Below, piece after piece: positions 54,811-62,734 of a stretch of DNA of 64,000 nucleotides. Each line of letters starts with the position of its first letter. The first letter of the stretch is position 1. The translations under genes were made by a program, and so were the position numbers. The notes under the pieces were generated by a model. The model had not been told where the DNA came from and searched no databases. It was given only the letters and a program-made list of their open reading frames with translations. The DNA is from Myxococcales bacterium (lineage in GTDB: Bacteria; Myxococcota_A; Polyangia; Polyangiales; Polyangiaceae): NCBI GenBank assembly GCA_903642325.1, contig CAHJWM010000012.1:1-64000 (forward strand), read 5' to 3'.

Positions 54811-55521
54811 TGTAACTCCCTTTACGTCGGCCCCCTGCAAGGGGTGCGCCGCTTGCAGTTGGCGCTGGGCGACAGACGCGGAAGTCGCAGCGCTCGCGCT
54901 GAGTGCTTCGTGAGCGCAGACGGCCGCAGCCCGCGGCACAACGCTGGCGGGCTGCGCCGTGCAGGGAATGTTGCACGCGTGTGCCGCAGCTTTGACGATG
55001 CGATCCTCGATGCGGGCCGACATTCGTCTACGATCTGATGCGAAGCGGCTCGCTGGGTTGTGGCGACGCAAAAACGCTGCGATGGCACAAAGCCCCGGAA
55101 GACGGCCGGCCGGATGTCGAAGGCCAACCCGGCGCAGCGACTCTTGCCGGGCTCAGTGAGCTCACCCGTTCGCCTCGCGGACGGAGCAGCGGCGCGCGTT
55201 CCGCCACGGAGTCCGCTCCGTAACGCAGGGGCTCGAGGACGGGAGAGCGAGCTTGCGGTCATTGAGCGCCACGGGCATCCAGTAAGGGAATTGCGTATAC
55301 CTATTACTGGCAGCTAAGCGCGCGAGCTCACCAGGCGGCGCGAGAACCAGCCGGTCCTCGACGCCGAAGGCTTTGACGTTCCCGCCGTTTCGGTGACCAC
55401 GATCCCAACATTCAGAAGAAGCGGCCGCTAGTCGACTCGATTGCCGCTTTCGCTGCGACGGACGTTTCGGGAGCCGAAACGAGATCCGGGCCGGTCCGCG
55501 AGCGGGGCAACGTCCCTTCTC
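54811..55521. other. Long intergenic interval, no gene recognised
   Basis: 711 bases between the acidic-tail protein gene and the di-heme cytochrome gene. Frames of 60-150 codons exist on both strands, but they lack ribosome-binding sites and family features, and their amino-acid use is that of chance frames in GC-rich DNA. Near 55332-55428 a 32-codon plus-strand piece (reading about RRRENQPVLDAEGFDVP) looks more protein-like and might be a gene remnant. The ribosome-binding site of the acidic-tail gene lies at the left edge. Confidence 0.4.
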
Positions 55522-57348
55522 CTAAAGCTGGTTTGTGTCCAGGCTTTCCAGAAACGCGGCTACATCGCGGCGCTGTTTGACACCATCGACGAAGAAGGGG
55601 TGCGGCGCTTTTTCGCCCCGGGCTTGGTCGAGCAAGTTATCGAGTGACGACGCGGAGTCGTCATGGAGAAATGTCGGCTTTCGCGCGAGGTCGAGCAGAA
55701 GCGGCATGCTATTGCCACGCGGTTGATTGCGGTTGCTGGCTTCGACGATGACCATCTTGTCATCGTAGATCCCAGGCGCGTTCCTAACCGGGGCCAAGCG
55801 CGCCGCGGAGCGATCGGCGACGAAGGCGCCCTTATATCCTGGAAACAGGGCGGGCCGCTTCGGCGCGTTTTCGAAGAACTCCACCGAGTCGTTGAAAGGC
55901 ACGATGTTCGTCGGGACGAACCGGCTCTGATCGTCATTGTGGCAAGAGGTGCATTGAGCACGAAAGATCTGCCTGCCGCGAGCAATGGCCGCCGGATCGG
56001 TCTTCACCCCGGCCGGCGCGGGCAGTGAGCTCAAGTACGTGTTCATGTCGAACAATGCCGTGTCGTCGACGCGAATGCCGATCAAGGTGTCTTCGACCTT
56101 CGCGCCGGCGGGTAAGCCGATCGTGACGTCCGGTTTGGAGGGGCGTGCGACGAACGGGTAACCGTTGGCGCCGCCGACGGGGATGGCCATGTCCGCCAAG
56201 ATGGCGACATAGTTGTCGACCAACTCTACGCCGGCCGCGCCCCCGCGCTCCGAGAGGAAGCGACGCCCGCCATCAGTGGTCAGATCGGTCGGATCGAGGA
56301 GCGCGGTGTAGACCAGATTGCTGAAGTTCTGGAGTTGGGTGATGCTGCCGTCACTGCCCCACGGGGCCGCCAAATCAGCGCGGAACATGGGCGCGTTATG
56401 CATGGGTGCGCAGTCCCCGTCCGGCGTATCGTCGAACATACCAATCGGATACAGCGCGGGGTCGTTGAGGAAAGCGTCTACTTCTTTTTCGGTGGCCGCT
56501 TTCGAGATCAATGCCACGCCGGCGCCCTTCCTCGACACGGACTGATGACCGTTGCCGACCAAGTCGAGGGCTAGCGTCGGATAGTAGGAACGCGTTCCTT
56601 CTCCGAGCGCGACAGTGGCGCCGAAGTTCAAGTCGTGGTTGGCGCGGCCGTCCGCGCGCTTGCCTATCCCGCCGCCGTGGGGCGTGGAAAGCACGCTGCC
56701 GTCCGTGATGCTGTGACAGAACGCGCAAGACATGCCAACGCTCTCGCCTGCAAACACATTGCTGTCGTCGATGTCCAGTGTGCCGTTCAAAGCCTTCACA
56801 TTTCGCGCGGGCAAGCCGACCACGGCGTTTGCTTCGAGCAGCGCCATGAATGTCGGCGGATCGTGCAGCAGAGGCGCCTTGGACGCTGACAGATCGGTCT
56901 TGGCCTCGGCGATGATTTTGGAGCGCAGGCTCGCTGGCACGGCGTCGATGTCGAAGTTGATGCCTAAGCTCAGCGCCTGGAGCGTCGTCAACCCCGTGCC
57001 CTGTAGGCCCTGCGGCAGTCGGAGCACCCGCGTCCAGTAGCCTTCGTTGCCGAACGTCTCGTCGCGGAAAACATCGCGCCCGTGGTCGGAGTCTTTGCCG
57101 AGCGGATGGTGAAACTCGTTGACGGCCGCGTCAGCCGGGCCCGAGACTCCGGGGAGATCGTCGGCGGCACCGCCTGAGCCCGCCTCACCGCTGTCACCAG
57201 CCGACGCACTCGTGCCGGCGGCGTTGTCGCCTCGACCCGCAGCGCCCGAGCCAACGGCGTTTGCGCTGTCCGTGTCGGAACAAGCAACCGCAATGAAAGG
57301 CAGCACGACCAAACCGATAAAAATTAAGGAACCACGTCGAGCGGGCAT
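55522..57348 (-). CDS. Di-heme c-type cytochrome lipoprotein (cytochrome c peroxidase/MauG-like)
   Basis: 608 residues. The signal peptide ends in VAC (Cys23), then a Gly/Ala/Ser-rich spacer. Two CxxCH heme sites are present: C208-A-F-C211-H212 (GMSCAFCHS) and C466-T-S-C469-H470 (RAQCTSCHN). The region between them (for example DLVGNGHQSVSR and APMFRADLAAPWGSDGS) follows the di-heme peroxidase/MauG or 'di-haem oxidoreductase' plan. It is probably a periplasmic or surface electron carrier or peroxidase. ATG 57348 is set by the signal peptide and AGGTGG about 8 bases upstream. No adjacent gene shares a redox role. Confidence 0.85.
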   Translation of the reverse strand: MPARRGSLIFIGLVVLPFIAVACSDTDSANAVGSGAAGRGDNAAGTSASAGDSGEAGSGGAADDLPGVSGPADAAVNEFHHPLGKDSDHGRDVFRDETFGNEGYWTRVLRLPQGLQGTGLTTLQALSLGINFDIDAVPASLRSKIIAEAKTDLSASKAPLLHDPPTFMALLEANAVVGLPARNVKALNGTLDIDDSNVFAGESVGMSCAFCHSITDGSVLSTPHGGGIGKRADGRANHDLNFGATVALGEGTRSYYPTLALDLVGNGHQSVSRKGAGVALISKAATEKEVDAFLNDPALYPIGMFDDTPDGDCAPMHNAPMFRADLAAPWGSDGSITQLQNFSNLVYTALLDPTDLTTDGGRRFLSERGGAAGVELVDNYVAILADMAIPVGGANGYPFVARPSKPDVTIGLPAGAKVEDTLIGIRVDDTALFDMNTYLSSLPAPAGVKTDPAAIARGRQIFRAQCTSCHNDDQSRFVPTNIVPFNDSVEFFENAPKRPALFPGYKGAFVADRSAARLAPVRNAPGIYDDKMVIVEASNRNQPRGNSMPLLLDLARKPTFLHDDSASSLDNLLDQARGEKAPHPFFVDGVKQRRDVAAFLESLDTNQL

Positions 57349-57524
57349 AAGAGCGTCCACCTTCTTGAGATCAGCGCGGACGGCCCAAACGCGGGTACCG
57401 CGCGCGCCGTCCACATTCGCGCCAGTGCAACATATGTGCCGCTGACTTGTTCGCTACAAACCACCAATAACCGCAACGAGAGGCCGTCGCGCCCTTGCGG
57501 CTCGTAGCGTTCCGCCTCGACTAA

Positions 57525-57650
57525 CCGAAAGCGCCGTCGCGTTCTCGCAGCGAGCTTCTCTACGACGAAGCTCAAGTGGAGGCCGCCTTCGAGTCACTCG
57601 ATGCGCGCCGCGACGGCGTGATCGCGCAATTCGAAGCCGGCCCGATATAG
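57525..57650 (+). pseudogene. Possible gene remnant (C-terminal fragment)
   Basis: After a stop (57522-57524) a 41-codon piece reads like the end of a real protein: helix-forming SELLYDEAQVEAAFESLDAR then DGVIAQFEAGPI and a stop. It has no start codon and no ribosome-binding site, and sits in a 375-base gap between two lipoprotein genes. It may be the tail of a decayed gene. Confidence 0.25.
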
Positions 57651-57723
57651 CCGAATTCATGGGCACGCAGCTTGCCCCGCGGCAACGCCCGCGCGGTGAT
57701 CAGGAATGTAAATCGAGGGCGCC

Positions 57724-58728
57724 TCAGTAGTTGCAGCCCGGAGCGTAGTCGTGCAGCCCAGCAGAGCTACAACTGCCGCCGGTCGTGGACTGCAATCGAT
57801 CCTTCGTCACGGCGCGGCCCTGAAGCTCGCTGTCATCGTTGCAGTTGTGCTTGCCCCCGGTCGAGTCCCAACCGTACGGGGTAGTGCAACCATCCGGATA
57901 GAAATAGCGACTGTATGAGCCGTCGTCGCTGAACAGCGGAGATGTGCAATGCGTGCTCATCGATGACGCGTTCGCGCAGTTGCCATGGTTACAGCTCACC
58001 GCAGTAAAGACGATCACGCCTCGTGTGCCTTTGCCTCGTAGGAGCACCGCGCTGTGCTCGCCGTACTTGATGCCGAGCTTCTTCAGGTCGTGTTTGCGAA
58101 CTTGGAAATCCCAACCCTTGACCCCGGTGGTACCCCGCGCAAGAATTGCGTCAGGCACGGAGAGCGAGTCCGGCGCGGTAGTTGCGGGCTCCGCATCCAC
58201 CCCTTTACCGATTTGGACGGCGGTCTGCTGCAGTGCTTGAAGCCGGACCGACGTCTTCAAACCTCGGAAGGCGCTCGTTGCGGCCGTCATCAAGCGGATG
58301 TCTGCCACGCGCCCGGCTTCGTCGACATCCTTGATCTGTGGCATGGCCCAGCTCGGATCGATGAAGCCGTCACCGCCCATTTGCATGTAAATGACCGCTC
58401 CATTCGCGTCGAGCACACGCGCGTCGACTTCACTCTTCGGCAAGTCGGGATCGGCTGATAGCTCTTCCTTGCTGGGCGGCGTGAGCATGTCCGGACCCAA
58501 GCGCAAATCGTAGATCAGCTCGCGCCCGCCGCTTTCATACCTAACCTGCAATTTCCCCGCCGCTTCGTCTGCTTCTAAGACGCTTAGCTGCTCGGTCGCC
58601 GATCCGACGGCACCCTGCTCCGCGGACCCCTGCTCGGCTGAACCGCAGGCGCCAAGCGCCAAAACGATGCCCACGCTACCCGCTGCACCCAACACGATGC
58701 GAGCTTTTTCGATAATCCCGTATTTCAA
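57724..58728 (-). CDS. Lipoprotein of unknown function with Cys-rich C-terminus
   Basis: 334 residues. The signal peptide ends in LGAC (Cys28), followed by a short repeat GSAEQGSAEQGAVGSA. The C-terminal third has about ten Cys (for example CNHGNCANASSMSTHCTS, and CSSAGLHDYAPGCNY at the end) that likely form disulfides outside the cell. No family is recognised. The longest frame starts at ATG 58740, but GGAGG overlaps its second and third codons and lies 5 bases before a TTG at 58728, so translation most likely starts at TTG 58728; the signal peptide is complete from there. Confidence 0.72.
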   Translation of the reverse strand: MKYGIIEKARIVLGAAGSVGIVLALGACGSAEQGSAEQGAVGSATEQLSVLEADEAAGKLQVRYESGGRELIYDLRLGPDMLTPPSKEELSADPDLPKSEVDARVLDANGAVIYMQMGGDGFIDPSWAMPQIKDVDEAGRVADIRLMTAATSAFRGLKTSVRLQALQQTAVQIGKGVDAEPATTAPDSLSVPDAILARGTTGVKGWDFQVRKHDLKKLGIKYGEHSAVLLRGKGTRGVIVFTAVSCNHGNCANASSMSTHCTSPLFSDDGSYSRYFYPDGCTTPYGWDSTGGKHNCNDDSELQGRAVTKDRLQSTTGGSCSSAGLHDYAPGCNY

Positions 58729-58838
58729 AATGGCCTCCATAGATTGGTAATCTTCAACTCAGGATGTGCTGAAGAAGACCGCCCAAGACGAACTCTGGAG
58801 TTTGCAAGCCACGTACCATGTAAACACTGCTCGACAAT

Positions 58839-58857
58839 CATCGACATTGGGTCGATG
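58839..58857. promoter_or_regulatory. Inverted repeat upstream of the Cys-rich lipoprotein gene
   Basis: CATCGAC-ATTGG-GTCGATG is a perfect 7-bp inverted repeat with a 5-base centre, about 110 bases before the start at 58728. It is in the region where a promoter is expected and could be an operator; a transcript hairpin from the gene at 59039-60175 is the alternative. Confidence 0.3.
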
Positions 58858-59038
58858 TGAGCGCTGGATAGGCATGATTCGTCCAATCGGGACCCACAAC
58901 ACAGTGCGGCCGAGCAGCATCACCTGCGGCCCGCTAGCACGGCAGCATCGCGCGCGGGCAGCACCTCGGGCTCGGCGCCTCGACCATTCTCACGCCGCCA
59001 CGGTAAGCCGCCGTAAATTGCGCTGGCAGCGGGCTAGC

Positions 59039-60175
59039 TCAGTGCGACGCGAGTTTGGGCTTGCTCGCGACCATCAGCTGCGGGCCGTGCCAGCTCGTGT
59101 CCGCGTAGCGATGCAAGTAGATGCGACATCCGTCTGGCGACATCCAGTTTGGGTAGTCGTTCGTCGGGCCATTCAGGGCGTCGACTCGGCTAGGTGGAAG
59201 GAAGTCGCGCGTTGGGTCGCTGCGAGTCGCCCGCCAGATGTCGAAGTCGATGCCATTGCGCAGCGAGGCGAAGTAGATGGTGCGTTCGTCGTCACTGACC
59301 AGTGGCAATGTCTCGTACGAGTACGCTCCGCCGCCGTCGAGCGTCTTGAGCTGCAAGAACTGCGCAAACCCCAGACGGCCCAGAGTGCTTTGAAAAAGAT
59401 CGTCGTTCATTACGAAGTACAGCCCACGGCCAGCGGGCGTGATGAACGAAGAGCCTGCGCCCGCGGGAAATTCGCTCAAATAACTGCCTGTGCCGAAGGT
59501 GTCGTGCACGGTCGTCCGCCTCGATACGTAAAGGCCCTCCGCCGGCAACTTCGCATCGGCGTCGTCGCTGGCGTGGAGCACCGCGTAGTAGAGACTCAGG
59601 CCGTCGCGCGTGAGCGAAGGTGTAACGTGAACCAAGAATGGATCGTGCAAGAGCACCTGCTCGTCATCGAACTGGGCCTTGCGGTCGGCACGCGTCGCCA
59701 CCCAAATGTCGCCCAGTGATCCGAAATAGAGCGTCGTTTCGTCGCTCGAAAGCCGGCCATCGACGCGATCCCGAAAGCTCGCGAAGGGCACTGGTGTCGG
59801 CGCTCCGAACTCCGCCGAAGAATCGCACTCGGGGTCGGGGAGCGCGCCCGCAGCTCCCGCATCGGCTTGCGGCTCACCGCCCGCACCGACCCCGCGCGCC
59901 CCCGCCTGACCGGAAGCCCCGGCCCCGGGCTCCGCTATCCCTGCACCGTCATCCTCGTCGAGCCCCGCCGCGCCTGCGCCACCCTGGAGCTCGGGCCGCG
60001 CGAGCCCACCCGTTGCGGACGCCCCACCGATCTCAGCGTCGCCCGAATTTCCTGCGGCGACCGGGGCATTCGACTGCGGCAAACGCCAATCCGTGTATGA
60101 GCAAGCACCGAGCAGCAACACCGCAAGCAGCGCGCGGCCGCGACACCGCAGCGATCTCACGGCGATTCGCTTCAC
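59039..60175 (-). CDS. PD40/WD40-like beta-propeller lipoprotein
   Basis: 378 residues. The signal peptide ends in LGAC (Cys25), then a Gly/Ala/Glu-rich spacer (to about 125) and a series of PD40-like blades as in TolB (TTLYFGSLGDIWVATRAD, TIYFASLRNGIDFDIWRATR, NDYPNWMSPDGCRIYLHR). It is presumed to bind a protein or peptide on the cell surface. GTG 60175 is chosen because AGGAG stands 8 bases upstream; the longer frame to 60355 lacks a signal peptide in a proper place. Confidence 0.82.
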   Translation of the reverse strand: MKRIAVRSLRCRGRALLAVLLLGACSYTDWRLPQSNAPVAAGNSGDAEIGGASATGGLARPELQGGAGAAGLDEDDGAGIAEPGAGASGQAGARGVGAGGEPQADAGAAGALPDPECDSSAEFGAPTPVPFASFRDRVDGRLSSDETTLYFGSLGDIWVATRADRKAQFDDEQVLLHDPFLVHVTPSLTRDGLSLYYAVLHASDDADAKLPAEGLYVSRRTTVHDTFGTGSYLSEFPAGAGSSFITPAGRGLYFVMNDDLFQSTLGRLGFAQFLQLKTLDGGGAYSYETLPLVSDDERTIYFASLRNGIDFDIWRATRSDPTRDFLPPSRVDALNGPTNDYPNWMSPDGCRIYLHRYADTSWHGPQLMVASKPKLASH

Positions 60176-60326
60176 GACAACTACTCCTGTCTTCCCGGCG
60201 AGTCTTGCCCGAGGTAAAGCACTTTGGCAACTCCACTCCGAGCGGATTTCACCCAGCACCGTGGCGTACCCTTGACGGGTTCGATTCGCTCGGCATGCTT
60301 CACGAGCTCCTGCTTCAAGCCTCATC

Positions 60327-61295
60327 ATGTTGCGACGACAAGCTTCGTGGCTCAACCGTTACGGCGGAGCGGGTTCGCCCGCTCGGGTGTCAAGCTCGCT
60401 ACTCTTGCTCGTGCGCCTGATGGCCGTCCCGACTTCAACGTGGGCTGCGCCAAGCAAAGACGAGCAGGCGCATGCGGCGTATGACGAAGCAGCGGCAGCT
60501 TACGATACCAAAGACTTCGCCACGGCAGCGGCCGATTTCGCGCTTGCCGACGAGCTTCTTCCCAACCCGGCCGTGCTGAAATTGGCGCTCGTCGCCGCCG
60601 TCCGCGCGGAGCTTCCCGAGCTCGCGATGAACCTCGTGCTGAGGGCCGAAGCGCGCGGAGAAAGCGCCCGTATGCTGGAGCTTATCCGGCTCTCGCGCGA
60701 GCAGTTCGCCTCTCGAGTCGGTTATTTGCGAGTGTCGTGCGTACCCTTGCACGTCTGCACCGTCACCGTGGCGGGACACGCTGCCATCGTGGGCGCGGAG
60801 CAGGCCTACGCGCCGGGAACGCTAGAAGTTACTTTCAGCGGGGAGGGCGGAGTTAGCTCGAGCTCCATTCTCGTTACAACTGGTCGGCTGGTGGAGCTGC
60901 ACGAGCCCGAAGCGCCGCGGCCGAAAACGGTCGCGGCTTCGGGGGCGCCAATATCGCCGCCTGAAGCTCCAGCCCCCCCGCTCCTCGTGAACCACCCGGG
61001 CCTGCCACGCGAGGTGTTTTGGGGTGGCGTCGCGCTCAGCACGGCGCTTGCCGCCGCAACGTTCGTTTCTGCCGCGGACACGGTCCATACTCGTCACGCT
61101 TTTCTGGACAATCGAACCGAGCAAACTCGCGACCGCGCGCAGGCATCAGTCGCGCGAAGTAACGTTTTGCTCGCAGCCACGCTTGCGAGTACTTTGGCGA
61201 GCGCCCTGGTTGGGTTGTTGTATACGAGCTGGAACGGCGGTGCCGGAACGCGCGCGAGCTTTCGATTTCCACCGGCGGCCGTCGTGGTCTTCTGA
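60327..61295 (+). CDS. TPR-like exported protein with C-terminal membrane helices, paired with a kinase
   Basis: 322 residues: an N-terminal signal segment (SSLLLLVRLMAVP...), a TPR-like helical part (about 45-130; AAYDTKDFATAAADFALADEL), a beta-rich PEGA-like section (about 135-190; TVTVAGHAAIVGAEQAYAPGTLEVTFSG), a Pro-rich linker and two C-terminal hydrophobic helices. This TPR-plus-PEGA-like layout beside a Ser/Thr kinase is seen repeatedly in myxobacteria. Its stop overlaps the kinase ATG as TGATG. The exact start is uncertain. Confidence 0.75.
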   Translation: MLRRQASWLNRYGGAGSPARVSSSLLLLVRLMAVPTSTWAAPSKDEQAHAAYDEAAAAYDTKDFATAAADFALADELLPNPAVLKLALVAAVRAELPELAMNLVLRAEARGESARMLELIRLSREQFASRVGYLRVSCVPLHVCTVTVAGHAAIVGAEQAYAPGTLEVTFSGEGGVSSSSILVTTGRLVELHEPEAPRPKTVAASGAPISPPEAPAPPLLVNHPGLPREVFWGGVALSTALAAATFVSAADTVHTRHAFLDNRTEQTRDRAQASVARSNVLLAATLASTLASALVGLLYTSWNGGAGTRASFRFPPAAVVVF

Positions 61296-62734
61296 TGCCC
61301 GAAAGGCCTTCGCGGTACGAGGTCCTCACGCGCATCGCGAGTGGCGGAATGGCCACCGTGTACCTGGGACGCAGGTACGGAATTGGGACGTTCTCGCGTC
61401 TCGTCGCCATCAAGAAGCCTCACTCGTTCGTCATCACGAACGCTGAGCTCCGCAAGCGATTCGAACGCGAGGCTCAGGTCGCATCGCTCCTTCACCACCC
61501 GAACGTAGTGGCGGTGCTCGACGTCGCCGAGAACGATGGCGAAACCATGCTGGTCATGGAATACGTCGACGGCTGCACGCTGAAGGACCTAATGAATCAT
61601 GCGCAAGCAACCGGCGAGCGCACGCACCGCGCCATGCTTCGCGTGTTGCTCGACGTCGCAGCCGGGCTGCATGCCGTGCACTGTCTGCGTGACGCCCGGG
61701 GGCACTTGCTTGGCGTCGTGCATCGCGACGTGTCACCACAAAATGTGCTCGTCGGCCGCGACGGCATCGCGCGGTTGGCTGACTTTGGCGTAGCGAAGTT
61801 CGTCGGTTTCGAGCACGAGCCCACCGTCAGCGACGGTGTGTCCGGAAAGCTCGCTTACCTTGCTCCGGAGTACTTGAGCGCGAAGCACTTCGATGCGCAA
61901 AGCGACTTGTTTTCTTTGGGTGTCGTTGCTTGGGAAGCCCTGGCGGGACGACGGCTATTCAAGGGAGCCACGCCAATGGAGACGATTTTCCTGATCACGA
62001 GCGGGCGGGCGCCGAAACTGAGCGAGATCCAGCCAGCGCTCACGCAGTTCGACGAGGTCCTTTGCTCGGCACTCGAGCAGCACGCCGAACAACGCCCCGC
62101 TTCGGTGGCAATTTTCGCCGGCGTGTTGGAGAACGCGGCGCGCTGCAGTGACTGCCTCGCCTCGCCCGCGGAGGTCAGCGCCCTCGTGGAGCGCGTTGCC
62201 AAAGATGCCATCGCGGAGCGTCAACGCGCACTGAACTCAAACGGCGAGCGACACGGCGCGCACGCCTCCTCTCCGCGCGACGATGTAGTGACTCAGACCT
62301 TATTGAACTCGCCGCACGGGAATTTACGCTTGGGCTGGGCCAGCAACCCACGGCGTGGCCTTCGCAACCCCCGAATCGCCCTCGCGGCGGTGCTGTCGCT
62401 CAGCGCGGCGCTCCTCGGCGGGCTGCGGTTCCGCCTCGAGCGCGCGGCTCCGGCAGCGGCGACGTTCAGGCGCGAGCCTGCAACTGCGACCCGAACCGTG
62501 CCTGCGCAGAATACGGCACTAGCGCCGGCACTCGGTGCGCTCAGCGCGACGGCATCACTGCCGCTGCCGCCAGAGCTCACTGGGTCGGTGATGGCGGACT
62601 CGCGGTCGAAGCGCACTTGGCGTACTGCATCGAAGCCCGCGTCGTCTCGGCCGCCCCTGCTGGCACAGGCCCAATCTGCATCAACGCCTTTTTCATTCCC
62701 CGAGCGTGCGCCGCCGAACCCCTATAGTCACTGA
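61295..62734 (+). CDS. Ser/Thr protein kinase with one membrane helix
   Basis: 479 residues. Kinase domain (about 8-280): glycine loop IASGGMATVYLG, VAIKK, catalytic HRDVSPQN (Ser replaces the usual Lys two residues after Asp, a variant met in many myxobacterial kinases), DFGVAK and a SGKLAYLAPEYLS activation segment. A linker leads to one membrane helix (about 366-388) and a 90-residue, disordered extracytoplasmic tail. The variant still has Asp and Asn for metal and ATP binding. It is translationally coupled to the TPR-like gene. Its 3' end overlaps the convergent activator gene by 7 bases. Confidence 0.92.
   Translation: MPERPSRYEVLTRIASGGMATVYLGRRYGIGTFSRLVAIKKPHSFVITNAELRKRFEREAQVASLLHHPNVVAVLDVAENDGETMLVMEYVDGCTLKDLMNHAQATGERTHRAMLRVLLDVAAGLHAVHCLRDARGHLLGVVHRDVSPQNVLVGRDGIARLADFGVAKFVGFEHEPTVSDGVSGKLAYLAPEYLSAKHFDAQSDLFSLGVVAWEALAGRRLFKGATPMETIFLITSGRAPKLSEIQPALTQFDEVLCSALEQHAEQRPASVAIFAGVLENAARCSDCLASPAEVSALVERVAKDAIAERQRALNSNGERHGAHASSPRDDVVTQTLLNSPHGNLRLGWASNPRRGLRNPRIALAAVLSLSAALLGGLRFRLERAAPAAATFRREPATATRTVPAQNTALAPALGALSATASLPLPPELTGSVMADSRSKRTWRTASKPASSRPPLLAQAQSASTPFSFPERAPPNPYSH

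Noticed and set aside
54811-55071. N-terminal extension of the acidic-tail protein
   Set aside because: ATG 54810 has a strong GGGAG at proper spacing; upstream codons show no domain.
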